Assembly (NCBI RefSeq): GCF_001613465.1
Contig: NZ_BDCK01000016.1
Span: 1-64,000 of the forward strand
Source: Nocardia niwae NBRC 108934 = DSM 45340
Lineage (GTDB): Bacteria; Actinomycetota; Actinomycetes; Mycobacteriales; Mycobacteriaceae
Direction of reading: 5' to 3'
DNA length: 64,000 nt
Part shown: in pieces, positions 16,921-25,871 of the stretch
Numbering within the stretch: position 1 is the first letter of the stretch
Layout: every line of letters begins with the position of its first letter
Notes under the pieces: generated by a model
The model's input: only the letters and a program-made list of their open reading frames with translations
Databases searched by the model: none
Told to the model about the DNA's origin: nothing
Position numbers and translations under genes: made by a program

Positions 16921-18570
16921 GTGAGTGGATTCGACGACCGGCGCGACGACCCGACGATTCTGGGGCGGCCCGCCGGGCCTCCGACTCCTCGGCAACAGCC
17001 CACCCCCCCACCACAGTCCGCCTTTCCCCCGAGCGACTCCGATGCTCGGCCCCCGGACGGCGGGGTGCCTCCGTGGCAACCCGACGTCCCGCAACAACCG
17101 TCGCCGGGGCAGTTCGGCGGGTTCGACGAACCAGCCCAACCCGGCGCCACGCCATGGCAGCGCGGCGGCCGAGAGCAGTCCCCCGGCCATCCGGTGCAGT
17201 GGCCGCCGAACTCGCGCGAGCATGCCCCCACCTCGCCGGGGCAACCGGGAGCCGCGCCGGCTGACGGACCGCCGCACCAGTGGCAGCCCGATCCCGCCAC
17301 TCAGTGGCAGCCGAACCAAGAGCCCGCGCCCACACTCCAGTGGCAGCCCGCTTGGCAGAGCGATCCCGCGCTGTCGTGGACGCCGAACGCGCCCACGCAA
17401 GACGACCCGACGCTGCTCGCCCAGTCCCTGGGTGACCGGCAGCCAGGACCGCAGGACGCCGGTGATCCGACGATCCTGTCCCGATCCCCCGGACCGTGGC
17501 CGCCGCCGGTCGACCCCGATCCCGTCGGCCACGGGCGCAATGACCCGACGATGCTCGGGCAACCGCTCGGCGCGCTCGACCAGCCCGGCCCTTCCCGCAA
17601 CCGGAGGCTGTCGGCCGTGCCGGACCTCGCCGACTCGGCGCCGACCCAGCTCGGCTATCCCGCCGACCTGTTCGGCCGACCGGCGCAGGTTCCGCAGTGG
17701 CAATCCGCAGCCGCGCCCGGCCGGTACGGCCCCGCGCCCGACGGGCTGCATCAGCCCGGCTACGGTCGGCAAAGCGGTTTCGGCGGACCGCCGCCGAACC
17801 GCCCGAACAGCAGCGGCCGGGGAAAGCTCGTCTTGTCGATCGGCTTGGCGGTGCTTCTGGTGGGTGGTCTCGTGGCCGGAGTCGTGGCCCTGACGCGGAC
17901 GAAGCGGGAGGATGCCGCTCAGGGCGCCGCACCGTCGATGGTGAACGCGGTCACCACCACCACGGCGACCGCGCCCACGCGGTCCACCACCGCAACCGCT
18001 CCCACGACGACCGCCCGCGGTTCGGGCGACAAGGCCCCGGTCATCCCCGGCTTCCAGGTCGTCCGAGCGCCCGACAGCGGCGCCGCCTACGACGTGCCCG
18101 CCGACTGGACGATCGCGCCGCAGAGCACGATCGGCGGTTTCGGCGAGCCACCGAACGCCGTCGCGGGGAAAGGCTTGGCCAGCGAAGGCAAGGGTTACTG
18201 CCCCGGGTCGACCCGGACCGTCGCTTTCCTCACCGGCTCGGACACCTCCGACCCCGGGAAGGCGGCGACCGAACTCGGCACGAGGACCGCCACGCTCGCC
18301 TACAAGGGGACGCCCGGCGGCACACCCGGTCTGCCCATGCCGCTGGCGTCGCTCGACGGCTCTCAGCACGGCATGTTCGTGGAGACCAAAGGCACCGTCG
18401 CCGACGCCAAGCCGGGCTGCGCGAAGGCGTACTCCGTCTACACCGCGGCGTTCCCCAACGACCAGGGGAACTTCGTGATGGTGATCGCCGCCGACACGGG
18501 CGTCCCGCACGCCCTCGACGCCGAGACCGCCAAGCGCATCTTCGCCAGCATCCGCCCCCTCGCAGGGTGA
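16921..18570 (+). CDS. Pro/Gln-rich single-pass membrane protein with DPT[ILM]L repeats
   Basis: A 549-residue protein in three parts: a low-complexity cytoplasmic region rich in P, Q, G and W (1-300), one transmembrane helix (about 302-325, KLVLSIGLAVLLVGGLVAG), and after a Thr-rich linker an extracytoplasmic globular domain (about 375-549) with two Cys that resembles domains common in nocardial and mycobacterial exported proteins (perhaps the DUF8017 type; unverified). The cytoplasmic part repeats the motif D-P-T-[ILM]-L, with Thr at 12, 164, 184 and 210 and a weaker APTQL at 242. Such regularly spaced threonines in a disordered segment look like Ser/Thr-kinase sites for FHA-domain binding; that is inference. 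It starts with GTG, 38 bases after the phosphoesterase. Confidence 0.8.
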   Translation: MSGFDDRRDDPTILGRPAGPPTPRQQPTPPPQSAFPPSDSDARPPDGGVPPWQPDVPQQPSPGQFGGFDEPAQPGATPWQRGGREQSPGHPVQWPPNSREHAPTSPGQPGAAPADGPPHQWQPDPATQWQPNQEPAPTLQWQPAWQSDPALSWTPNAPTQDDPTLLAQSLGDRQPGPQDAGDPTILSRSPGPWPPPVDPDPVGHGRNDPTMLGQPLGALDQPGPSRNRRLSAVPDLADSAPTQLGYPADLFGRPAQVPQWQSAAAPGRYGPAPDGLHQPGYGRQSGFGGPPPNRPNSSGRGKLVLSIGLAVLLVGGLVAGVVALTRTKREDAAQGAAPSMVNAVTTTTATAPTRSTTATAPTTTARGSGDKAPVIPGFQVVRAPDSGAAYDVPADWTIAPQSTIGGFGEPPNAVAGKGLASEGKGYCPGSTRTVAFLTGSDTSDPGKAATELGTRTATLAYKGTPGGTPGLPMPLASLDGSQHGMFVETKGTVADAKPGCAKAYSVYTAAFPNDQGNFVMVIAADTGVPHALDAETAKRIFASIRPLAG

Positions 18571-18630
18571 CTGACCTGCCGGTTTAACGTCTCGCGCCAC
18601 CCTGTTGTAAGCTACTCCAGGTTCGCTTCA

Positions 18631-18705
<75 letters not shown>

Positions 18706-18720
18706 TCGTGGTTGAGACGA

Positions 18721-18762
18721 CGGGAAGGCCCCTGACCGGTGCACGGTCAGGGGCCTTTCCCG
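18721..18762 (+). terminator. Terminator after tRNA-Pro
   Basis: CGGGAAGGCCCCTGACCG and its complement (one extra T) around a GTGCA loop form an 18-bp stem 16 bases past the tRNA. Confidence 0.85.
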
Positions 18763-18911
18763 TTGCCGGGTGTTGCCGGTGGGCAGCGAAAAGGCAGCAA
18801 CCGGAAGCCTGCGCAGATCCTCTCGGTGGGGCGCTCGAACCGCTCCCGGTTCCCCCGCTCGCCGGTTAGCCTCGGAGCAAGATCGTCCGAATCCGAAGGG
18901 CAGCACCGGCT

Positions 18912-19787
18912 ATGCACGGACCCACTTCCTCATCCACGGCAGGCGAGGGTCTGCTCGCCGGCAAGACCGCGGTGATCACCGGAGCCAGCCGCGGCATCGG
19001 CTTGGCGATCGCGATCAGGTTCGCGGCGGAGGGCGCGAACGTCGCCATGATCGCCCGCACCCAGGAGCCGCACCCCAAGTTGCCGGGCACCATCCACACC
19101 GCCGCCGCTCGCGCCGAAGCCGCGGGCGGGGCCGTCCTCCCGCTGGTGGCGGATGTCCGCGACGACAAGGCGCTGACGAACGCGGTCGAGCGGATCGTCG
19201 AGCGCTTCGCGGGCATCGACATCCTGGTCAACAACGCCGGATCGGTCGATCTCACCGGCGCGGAGCAGATCGGCATGCAGCGCTACGACCACATGCAAGC
19301 CGTGAACCTCCGCGCCCCCTTCCTGCTGTCCAAGCTGGCGCTGCCGTACCTGCGCACGTCGGCGCGAGCCGGGCGCAACCCACACATCCTCACGCTTTCC
19401 CCACCTCTCAACATGAACCCCGCACATGTCGGCAACGGCGTCGCGTACACCGTCTCCAAATACGGTGTCAGCATCGCCACGGTCGGCCTGGCACAGGAAT
19501 TCCGGACCTACGGCATCGCGGTGAACTCCCTGTGGCCCAAAACGAAGATCGACACCGCGGCGGTTCGCAACCTGCTCGGCGGTGCGGAAGCCGTCGCCGC
19601 CTCGCGCACCGCCGACATCTGCGCCGACGCCGCCCTGCTCGTGGTGACCAGCCCCGCCGCGACCAACACCGGCCGGCTGCTGCTCGACGAAGAAGTGCTC
19701 GCCGCCGACGGAATCACCGATCTGGACCGATACCGCGTCGTTCCGGGTGACGGTGCGCTGGCCAACGACCTGTTCATCGACGCGTAG
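18912..19787 (+). CDS. SDR oxidoreductase, HSDL2-like
   Basis: A 291-residue classical short-chain dehydrogenase/reductase. TGASRGIG at 21-28 binds NAD(P), NNAGS marks the core, and the catalytic Tyr179 and Lys183 are in YTVSK. The sequence between (HILTLSPPLNMNP) and the downstream NSLWPKTKIDTAAV match the hydroxysteroid-dehydrogenase-like-2 (HSDL2) group found in bacteria with fatty-acid or sterol metabolism. The physiological substrate is unknown. ATG at 18912. It stands alone between the tRNA terminator and a hairpin at 19891. Confidence 0.85.
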   Translation: MHGPTSSSTAGEGLLAGKTAVITGASRGIGLAIAIRFAAEGANVAMIARTQEPHPKLPGTIHTAAARAEAAGGAVLPLVADVRDDKALTNAVERIVERFAGIDILVNNAGSVDLTGAEQIGMQRYDHMQAVNLRAPFLLSKLALPYLRTSARAGRNPHILTLSPPLNMNPAHVGNGVAYTVSKYGVSIATVGLAQEFRTYGIAVNSLWPKTKIDTAAVRNLLGGAEAVAASRTADICADAALLVVTSPAATNTGRLLLDEEVLAADGITDLDRYRVVPGDGALANDLFIDA

Positions 19788-20109
19788 CGATCGCCACGGA
19801 CGAATTCGTCCATGCCACAGTGGGTTTCGGTATAGCAATCGCGTGCCGCTCAGGGATGCGGACGCGTCCGCGGAGACCATCCGCGAAGCTCCCGCCCGGG
19901 CATCGAACGGGCGGGACCGCGTCTACGCCTGCGCGCGACCGGACTTGGGCATTCGTTCCGCGCTGCCGGTTCCGCGGCACGTCGCAGACCCTCGCCATCG
20001 CCGGGGCAGCCGACACGGTGTGCGCCGACGATCCTTCGTAGGTTGGTCCGGTCGGATACGGGAATATCATGCTTGAATCTCATTTCCGCAATCGACGAAA
20101 GGTCGGCAG
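19788..20109. other. Non-coding interval between two SDR genes
   Basis: 322 bases with no convincing gene. It contains a perfect 14-bp palindrome GGACGAATTCGTCC (19798-19811) just after the SDR stop and a hairpin CCCGCCCG/CGGGCGGG (19891-19898 with 19908-19915) that may terminate the first SDR. An AT-richer stretch at about 20050-20090 probably holds the promoter of the second SDR. Confidence 0.6.
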
Positions 20110-20832
20110 ATGAGCAAGCCCGTCGATAGCGTGCCCGCGGACAAACCGCTGTCCGGGAAGACCGCGCTGGTCACCGCGGCCTACACCGGAATCGGCAGGT
20201 CGATCGCGAAAGCGCTGGGCGCGCAGGGTGCACGGGTCGTCGTGCACCATCCGCACTTCCCCGAGCCCGCCGCCGACGTGGTCGAGGAGATCACCGAAGC
20301 AGGCGGTACCGCACTGGCGCTCGCGGCCGACATCGCCGATCGCGACGAGTACGACGAGCTGGTGCAGGTGCTGCTCGAGGAATGCGGCGGGTGGCATGTG
20401 CTGGTCAACACCGCGGCGGTGCCGGAGTCCGAGCCGTTCCCGAAGCTCAGTTCGGAGGCGTTCGACAACGCGTTCGCGGCGACGGTGAAGGGCGTGTTCC
20501 ACGGCCTGCAGCTGGCCTTGCAGCACTTGGCCGACGAAGGACGGATCATCTCCGTCTGCGATCCCGCCGACCCGGGCAGCGCCGTGCACGACGCGACGCG
20601 CGGCGCGGTCGAGCAGCTCGGCCAGGCCGTGGCACCGGACTTCGTAGCACGGCGAATCACCGTCAACACGGTCAGCTACGGCGTCGGCGCGACCGACAAC
20701 GCGGAACTCGAGACCGCCCTCGCCGCGATGCAGCCCACCGAGCCGAGCGCGGTGGTCGCCTATCTCGCCGGTGCCGCGGCGAGCACGGTCAACGCACAGG
20801 TCATCCGGCTCAACGCCGCAAACGGCCGGTAG
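20110..20832 (+). CDS. Divergent SDR-fold protein lacking the catalytic Tyr/Lys
   Basis: A 240-residue protein that follows the SDR fold from end to end: GKTALVTAAYTGIGRSIAKA at the N terminus, a DIADRDEYDELV segment and the terminal QVIRLNAANGR. The key residues are degenerate. The glycine motif TGxxxGIG is TAAYTGIG, the NNAG motif is NTAA, and where Y-x3-K should be the sequence is HDATR (His160, Arg164). It is therefore probably not a conventional dehydrogenase; a binding or structural role, or an enoyl-reductase-like variant, are possibilities. Codon usage is normal and the frame intact, so it is maintained. ATG at 20110, 6 bases after GAAAGG. Confidence 0.75.
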   Translation: MSKPVDSVPADKPLSGKTALVTAAYTGIGRSIAKALGAQGARVVVHHPHFPEPAADVVEEITEAGGTALALAADIADRDEYDELVQVLLEECGGWHVLVNTAAVPESEPFPKLSSEAFDNAFAATVKGVFHGLQLALQHLADEGRIISVCDPADPGSAVHDATRGAVEQLGQAVAPDFVARRITVNTVSYGVGATDNAELETALAAMQPTEPSAVVAYLAGAAASTVNAQVIRLNAANGR

Positions 20833-20842
20833 CGGCGGAATT

Positions 20843-20883
20843 CCGACCAGCGCGCCCCGACCGGCAGGGGGCGCGCCGGTCGG
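20843..20883. terminator. Hairpin between SDR-like gene and secreted protein gene
   Basis: CCGACC-A-GCGCGCCCC pairs with GGGGCGCGC-C-GGTCGG (one mismatch) between convergent genes. Confidence 0.65.
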
Positions 20884-20887
20884 ACGA

Positions 20888-21346
20888 TCACGCGACGACC
20901 GTACCGCCGTAGGAAGCGAATCCCCGGCCCAGCGCCTGGCAGGTGAAGCTGCCGTGGAAACCGACCTGGCACGACGCACCCGCGTGCTCGATGATCGGAC
21001 CCCATTGCCCCGAACCGGTCTTCACGTCGTTGATGCTGGGATTGCCGCCCGGCAAGGTGTACGGCGTGGCCGGGTCGAACGTGGGATGCGCGGGCAACCA
21101 GGGCTGGTCGATGGCGATCTCGTTCACCGCCACGGGCACCGGCACGTAGGTGTCGCCGACGTAGTAGCTCAAACGCAGCGGCGAGGCGAAATCACATCCG
21201 AGCGAGCCGTCCGCGAAGATCGCGCAGTTCATGCTGCCCACCGAGAAGTAGACCGTGCCCGGGTCGGCCTGGGCGGTACCGGCCGCCAGGATCGGCGCCG
21301 CCGCCACGGCGGCGAGTGCTCCGACGAACTTCGTGCTGCGCTTCAT
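20888..21346 (-). CDS. Secreted protein with two Cys-loop repeats
   Basis: A 152-residue exported protein. MKRSTKFVGALAAVAAAPIL and the following AAGTAQA form a Sec signal peptide with cleavage likely after AQA (about residue 28). The mature chain has four cysteines arranged as two similar units, NCAIFADGSLGCDF and SCQVGFHGSFTCQA, suggesting two disulfide-closed loops. Such small proteins are common in Nocardia and mycobacteria but their role is not known. ATG at 21346, with AAGGAGACGGT just upstream. Divergent from the GntR gene. Confidence 0.8.
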   Translation of the reverse strand: MKRSTKFVGALAAVAAAPILAAGTAQADPGTVYFSVGSMNCAIFADGSLGCDFASPLRLSYYVGDTYVPVPVAVNEIAIDQPWLPAHPTFDPATPYTLPGGNPSINDVKTGSGQWGPIIEHAGASCQVGFHGSFTCQALGRGFASYGGTVVA

Positions 21347-21527
21347 ACCGTCTCCTTGATGCTTCGCTGATGGACAACCGACTCGATGAGTCTGTCGAGC
21401 CGGCACGGGATTCCGTTTCGCCCCAGCGCCCGGCAGATCGTCGGGGCACAGCGCCCCGGCCGGCGCGGTGAGCAGACGCTAACGCGGCGATAACCTACGG
21501 ACACTCCGCCGAAACGCGAGGTCAATA

Positions 21528-21537
21528 GCGTATACAA
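21528..21537. promoter_or_regulatory. Possible GntR operator
   Basis: GCGTATACAA contains the palindrome GTATAC immediately before the GntR start codon, fitting the GT-N2-AC pattern common for FadR/VanR-type GntR operators. Only one short site was seen, so this is tentative. Confidence 0.3.
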
Positions 21538-21539
21538 GC

Positions 21540-22247
21540 ATGTCGACACGGATAACGACCCTCGCGGACGCGGCGGGCAAACCGCTGCGCGACGTGGTGT
21601 ACGCGGCGCTGCGCAGCGAACTCATGAACGGAGACATCAAATTCGGCCAGCGGCTGACCGAACCGAAACTCTCCGCGCGCTTCGGCATCTCGCGCACGCC
21701 GATCCGCGAGGCGCTGACCGTCCTGTGCTCGGACGGACTGCTGCAACGCGAAGAATACGGCTTCAGTCCGGTGCGCCCCAGCATTCCGCTGATCCGTGAC
21801 CTGTACGAGCTTCGAATCACCCTGGAGCTGGGCGGCTTGCAGCGCGCGATGACCAACCCCGCGGTTACGCACGACCGCGAACTACTGGAATCCGAGCGCG
21901 CCGCCTGGCTGGAACTTCGCGCCGACCCGCCGGAACAGGAACCCGGTTTCGTGGTGCGCGACGAGGAATTCCACGTCACCCTGCTCACCGCTGCGGGCAA
22001 CACCGAGATGGTGCGGGCGCTGAAGGCGGTGAACTCCCGCATCCGCCACGTGCGGATGTACGACTTCATGGTCAACAACCGGATCGAGACCACCATCGCC
22101 GAGCATCTCGGAATTCTGGACGCCGTGCTGGCCGACGACCTCCCGCTCGCGTATCGGCTGCTGCACACGCACATCGGTGAATCGCTGGACGTGGTGCTCG
22201 AACGGGTCACCCGCGCGATCGCGGCGATGTCGCTGGCAACGGATTAG
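21540..22247 (+). CDS. GntR-family (FCD) transcriptional regulator
   Basis: A 235-residue regulator. The N-terminal winged helix (about 15-80) has LTEPKLSARFGISRTPIREA, the diagnostic GntR recognition helix; the C-terminal all-helical FCD domain (about 95-225) has the ELRITLE, FHVTLLTAAGN and EHLGILDAVLADD elements with Asp/His residues that usually bind a metal and a carboxylate effector. It is 12 bases upstream of the urea carboxylase gene on the same strand and so is likely the autoregulated local regulator of urea breakdown. ATG at 21540. Confidence 0.85.
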   Translation: MSTRITTLADAAGKPLRDVVYAALRSELMNGDIKFGQRLTEPKLSARFGISRTPIREALTVLCSDGLLQREEYGFSPVRPSIPLIRDLYELRITLELGGLQRAMTNPAVTHDRELLESERAAWLELRADPPEQEPGFVVRDEEFHVTLLTAAGNTEMVRALKAVNSRIRHVRMYDFMVNNRIETTIAEHLGILDAVLADDLPLAYRLLHTHIGESLDVVLERVTRAIAAMSLATD

Positions 22248-22259
22248 CAGGGAGCGGTC

Positions 22260-25200
22260 GTGAGTTCGGAATTCGATACGGTGCTGGTCGCCAATCGCGG
22301 CGAGATCGCCTGCCGGATCATGCGTACGGCCCGGGCGCTGGGGCTGAAGACGGTCGCCGTGTACTCCGACGCCGATGCGAGCGCCGCGCACGTCGAGATG
22401 GCGGACGTCGCCGTGCGGCTGGGACCGGGCCCGGCGGCGGAGTCGTATCTGCGGGCCGACGTGGTCGTCGAGGCGGCGCTGTCCAGCGGCGCCCGAGCCA
22501 TCCATCCCGGCTACGGCTTCCTGTCGGAGAACGCCGATTTCGCCGCCGCGGTCGAGGAGGCGGGCATCGCGTTCGTCGGGCCGACGCCAGCGCAGCTGCG
22601 CGTCTTCGGCGACAAGCACACCGCACGCATGGCGGCTCGCGCGGTCGGCGTGCCGCTCATTCCGGGCAGCGACCTGCTCGAATCGGCCGATCACGCGGTG
22701 GCGGAGGCCGAGCGGATCGGCTTTCCCGTGATGCTGAAAGCGGTCGGCGGCGGTGGCGGCATCGGAATGCAGGCTTGCTTCGGCCCGGACAAGGTGCGCG
22801 CGGCCTACGAGCGTGTACAGCGCATCGCGGCGGCGAACTTCGGTTCGGCGGGCGTCTTCCTGGAGCGTTTCGTCGCGCGCGCCCGCCACATCGAGGTGCA
22901 GTTGTTCGGCGACGGCAACGGCCGTGTGGTCAGCCTCGGTACCAGGGACTGCTCGCTACAACGCCGCAACCAGAAGGTGATCGAGGAGGCGCCCGCGCCG
23001 GGCCTCGCCGCGGAACTGTCGCAGCGCCTGCTCGCCGCGTCCAGGGAACTCGCCCGCTCGGTCGGGTACCGCTCGGCGGGGACAGTGGAGTTCGTCTACG
23101 ACGCCGACAGCGGCACCGCGTCGTTCCTGGAGATGAATACGCGGCTGCAGGTCGAGCATCCGGTCACCGAGGCGGTCACGGGCGTCGACCTGGTGGAGTG
23201 GATGCTGCGCCTGGCCGGCGGCGACACCTCGATGGTCGACGAACAGCCCGAGAGCGGACCGGCGATCACCGGCCACGCGGTGGAGGCGCGTGTCTACGCG
23301 GAAGATCCCGGCCACGATTACCGCCCGAGTGCGGGCCTGATCACGGCCGCGCACTTCCCGGACGACATCCGAGTGGACACGTGGGTCGCCACCGGCTCGG
23401 AGGTCAGTCCGTATTACGACCCGCTGCTGGCCAAGGTGATCGGCACCGGCGAGAGCCGAAGGGACGCCTTCACCGCACTGCGCACCGCACTCGCCGCGAC
23501 CCGGATCTACGGCGTGCAGACGAATCTGCCGCAATTGCGTCGGGCTTCGGCCGACGGCCGGGTGCTGCGCACCGAGCACACCACGACCACGCTGGCCGAG
23601 ATCCGCCCGGTCGGCCGCCGCATCGAGGTGCTGCGGGGCGGCACCATGACCACCGTGCAGGACTACCCCGGCCGGATCGGGCTGTGGGACGTCGGCATTC
23701 CGCCCTCCGGCCCGATGGACGACCTCTCGTTCACTCTCGCCAACACCGCGGTCGGCAACCCGATCGGCGTCCCCGCGCTCGAATGCACCCTGCAGGGCCC
23801 GCAATTGCGCTTCTCCGACACCACCGTCGTGTGTGTGACCGGCGCGCCGACGCCGGTCACGGTCGACGGCCGCCCGGTGGCGATGTGGGAGCCGGTCACC
23901 GTGGCCGCGGGCGCGGTGCTGGACATCGGCGCACCCATCGACACCGGCCTGCGCACCTATCTGGCGGTGCGCGGCGGCATCGATGCGCCGCTCTATCACG
24001 GCAGCGCGGCCACCTTCACCCTCGGCGGATTCGGCGGTGTGACCGGGAAGGCGGTGGCGACCGGTGACGTGCTCGGCATCGCCCCGGCGGATGCCGACGC
24101 CTCGAGTACACCGGCCACGGTGCCTCCGGACGACCGGCCGGTATTCACCCACGACTGGCAGCTCGCGGTCGGCGTCGGTCCGCAGACCGCGCCCGCGTAC
24201 TTCACCGACGCCGACATGACCCAGTTCTGCACGCACCCGTGGCGGGTGGGCAGCCACGCCAACCGCACCGGCATCCGGTTGGAGGGCCCGAAACCGGCCT
24301 GGTCGCGCACCGACGGCGGCGAAGCCGGGCTGCACCCGTCCAACCTGCACGACAACCCCTACAGCGTGGGCGCGTTGAACGTGTCCGGCGACACGCCCAT
24401 CCTGCTCGGGCCCGACGGCCCCAGCCTCGGCGGCTTCGCCTGTCCGCTCACCGTGGTGTCCGCGCATCGCTGGCGGATGGGGCAGTTGCGTCCCGGTGAC
24501 TCGGTGCGGTTCGTGCCGGTCGACGACGACAAGGCGGCCGCGCTGCGCGCGTCCGACGGCAGCCGCGTGCCGGATCTGCCCACCGTGTCGCTCACGGCGC
24601 TGCACGATCGCGGTGTGCTCGGCGGCTTCGAGGCGTCGCGGGACCGGCCGCGGGTGCGATACCTGCGCGGCGGTGACGACAACGTCCTGGTCGAATACGG
24701 GGAGATGGTGCTCGATCTCGGGCTGCGCATGCGGGTGCACGCGCTGGCCGAAGCCCTCGCCCGCGTCCGGCTGTCCGGCATTCTCGACGTCACCCCGGGT
24801 GTCCGGTCCCTGCACATCCACTTCGACCCCGAGGTGTTGCCGCACTACCGATTGCTCGGCACATTGGCCGAACTCGAAGTGGAGCTGCCCGCCACGACCG
24901 ACCTCGTGGTGCCGAGCCGCACCATCCGGCTGCCGCTGTCGTTCGACGACCCGTCCATCGCCGAGGCGATCGACCGATACCGCAGCGGGGTGCGCGACAG
25001 CGCGCCCTGGCTGCCGTCGAACACCGAGTTCATCCGCCGCATCAACGGGCTCGACAGCGTGGATGACGTGCGCACCACCGTATTCGACGCCGAGTATCTG
25101 GTGCTGGGGCTCGGCGACGTGTATCTAGGCGCGCCCCTTGCGGTTCCGCTCGATCCGCGGCACCGCCTGGTCACCACCAAATACAACCCGGCGCGGACCT

Positions 25201-25871
25201 GGACTCCGTCGGATGCCGTAGGGATCGGCGGCAAGTACCTGTGCGTGTACGGGATGGCCTCGCCGGGCGGTTACCAGTTGATCGGCCGCACCGTGCCGAT
25301 CTGGTCCAGCTATCGGCAATCCGCGCCGTTCGAAGCGGGGACGCCATGGTTGTTCCGGTTCTTCGATCGCATCGTCTGGGAACCGGTCGAGGCGGAGCAG
25401 TTGCTCGAATACCGCGCCGCGGCCGCGGCGGGCAGGTTCGACGCCGAGGTGAGCGAAGGCAGTTTCGCGCTCGCCGACCACTTGCGGCTGCTGCGCACCG
25501 AGGCAGGCGCGATCGCCGAGTTCGAGGCCAGGCAGGCGGCCGCGTTCGAGGCGGAGAAGGACGCGTGGCGGGCAGCGGGCGAATTCGAGCGCGGCACCGT
25601 CGCACCCGTCGCCGCGCCGATCGACGACCCGCTGGCCGGGTTGCCCGCCGACGCGACCGTCGTCTCCGCGCCGATGATCGGCAATGTCTGGCGGGTGGAA
25701 GTTGCACCCGGACAGCGGGTCGCGGCGGGTGCGCCGGTGGCCGTCCTGGAGGCGATGAAACTCGAACTACCTGTCCACAGTCCGGCCGCGGGCACCGTGC
25801 TGAAGGTCCTGACCACGTCCGGCGCCAAGGTGGAGCCGGGAACGCCCCTAGTAGTGATCGGAGTCGACTGA
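22260..25871 (+). CDS. uca: Urea carboxylase
   Basis: A 1203-residue biotin enzyme that carboxylates urea to allophanate using ATP and bicarbonate. Domain order: biotin carboxylase (1-450; ANRGEIACRIMRTARALGLK start, ATP-grasp KAVGGGGGIGMQ near 160, biotin carboxylase C-domain), AHS2/KipA-like carboxyltransferase (about 460-760; TTVQDYPGRIGLWDVGIPPS), AHS1/KipI-like domain (about 795-1010; LRGGDDNVLVEYGEM), then a linker and a biotinyl domain (about 1130-1203) with biotin acceptor Lys1167 in EAMKLE. The length and full domain set match bacterial urea carboxylases, not acetyl-CoA or propionyl-CoA carboxylase. The stop is followed without gap by the allophanate hydrolase ATG. GTG start. Confidence 0.95.
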   Translation: MSSEFDTVLVANRGEIACRIMRTARALGLKTVAVYSDADASAAHVEMADVAVRLGPGPAAESYLRADVVVEAALSSGARAIHPGYGFLSENADFAAAVEEAGIAFVGPTPAQLRVFGDKHTARMAARAVGVPLIPGSDLLESADHAVAEAERIGFPVMLKAVGGGGGIGMQACFGPDKVRAAYERVQRIAAANFGSAGVFLERFVARARHIEVQLFGDGNGRVVSLGTRDCSLQRRNQKVIEEAPAPGLAAELSQRLLAASRELARSVGYRSAGTVEFVYDADSGTASFLEMNTRLQVEHPVTEAVTGVDLVEWMLRLAGGDTSMVDEQPESGPAITGHAVEARVYAEDPGHDYRPSAGLITAAHFPDDIRVDTWVATGSEVSPYYDPLLAKVIGTGESRRDAFTALRTALAATRIYGVQTNLPQLRRASADGRVLRTEHTTTTLAEIRPVGRRIEVLRGGTMTTVQDYPGRIGLWDVGIPPSGPMDDLSFTLANTAVGNPIGVPALECTLQGPQLRFSDTTVVCVTGAPTPVTVDGRPVAMWEPVTVAAGAVLDIGAPIDTGLRTYLAVRGGIDAPLYHGSAATFTLGGFGGVTGKAVATGDVLGIAPADADASSTPATVPPDDRPVFTHDWQLAVGVGPQTAPAYFTDADMTQFCTHPWRVGSHANRTGIRLEGPKPAWSRTDGGEAGLHPSNLHDNPYSVGALNVSGDTPILLGPDGPSLGGFACPLTVVSAHRWRMGQLRPGDSVRFVPVDDDKAAALRASDGSRVPDLPTVSLTALHDRGVLGGFEASRDRPRVRYLRGGDDNVLVEYGEMVLDLGLRMRVHALAEALARVRLSGILDVTPGVRSLHIHFDPEVLPHYRLLGTLAELEVELPATTDLVVPSRTIRLPLSFDDPSIAEAIDRYRSGVRDSAPWLPSNTEFIRRINGLDSVDDVRTTVFDAEYLVLGLGDVYLGAPLAVPLDPRHRLVTTKYNPARTWTPSDAVGIGGKYLCVYGMASPGGYQLIGRTVPIWSSYRQSAPFEAGTPWLFRFFDRIVWEPVEAEQLLEYRAAAAAGRFDAEVSEGSFALADHLRLLRTEAGAIAEFEARQAAAFEAEKDAWRAAGEFERGTVAPVAAPIDDPLAGLPADATVVSAPMIGNVWRVEVAPGQRVAAGAPVAVLEAMKLELPVHSPAAGTVLKVLTTSGAKVEPGTPLVVIGVD

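Noticed and set aside
19798..19811. Perfect palindrome GGACGAATTCGTCC
   Set aside because: Includes an EcoRI-type hexamer and is short; occurs after a stop codon with no other support for a regulatory site.
22956..24845. Long minus-strand frame inside urea carboxylase
   Set aside because: Shadow frame: R/H/G-rich composition, no domain, opposite to a gene with complete motifs.
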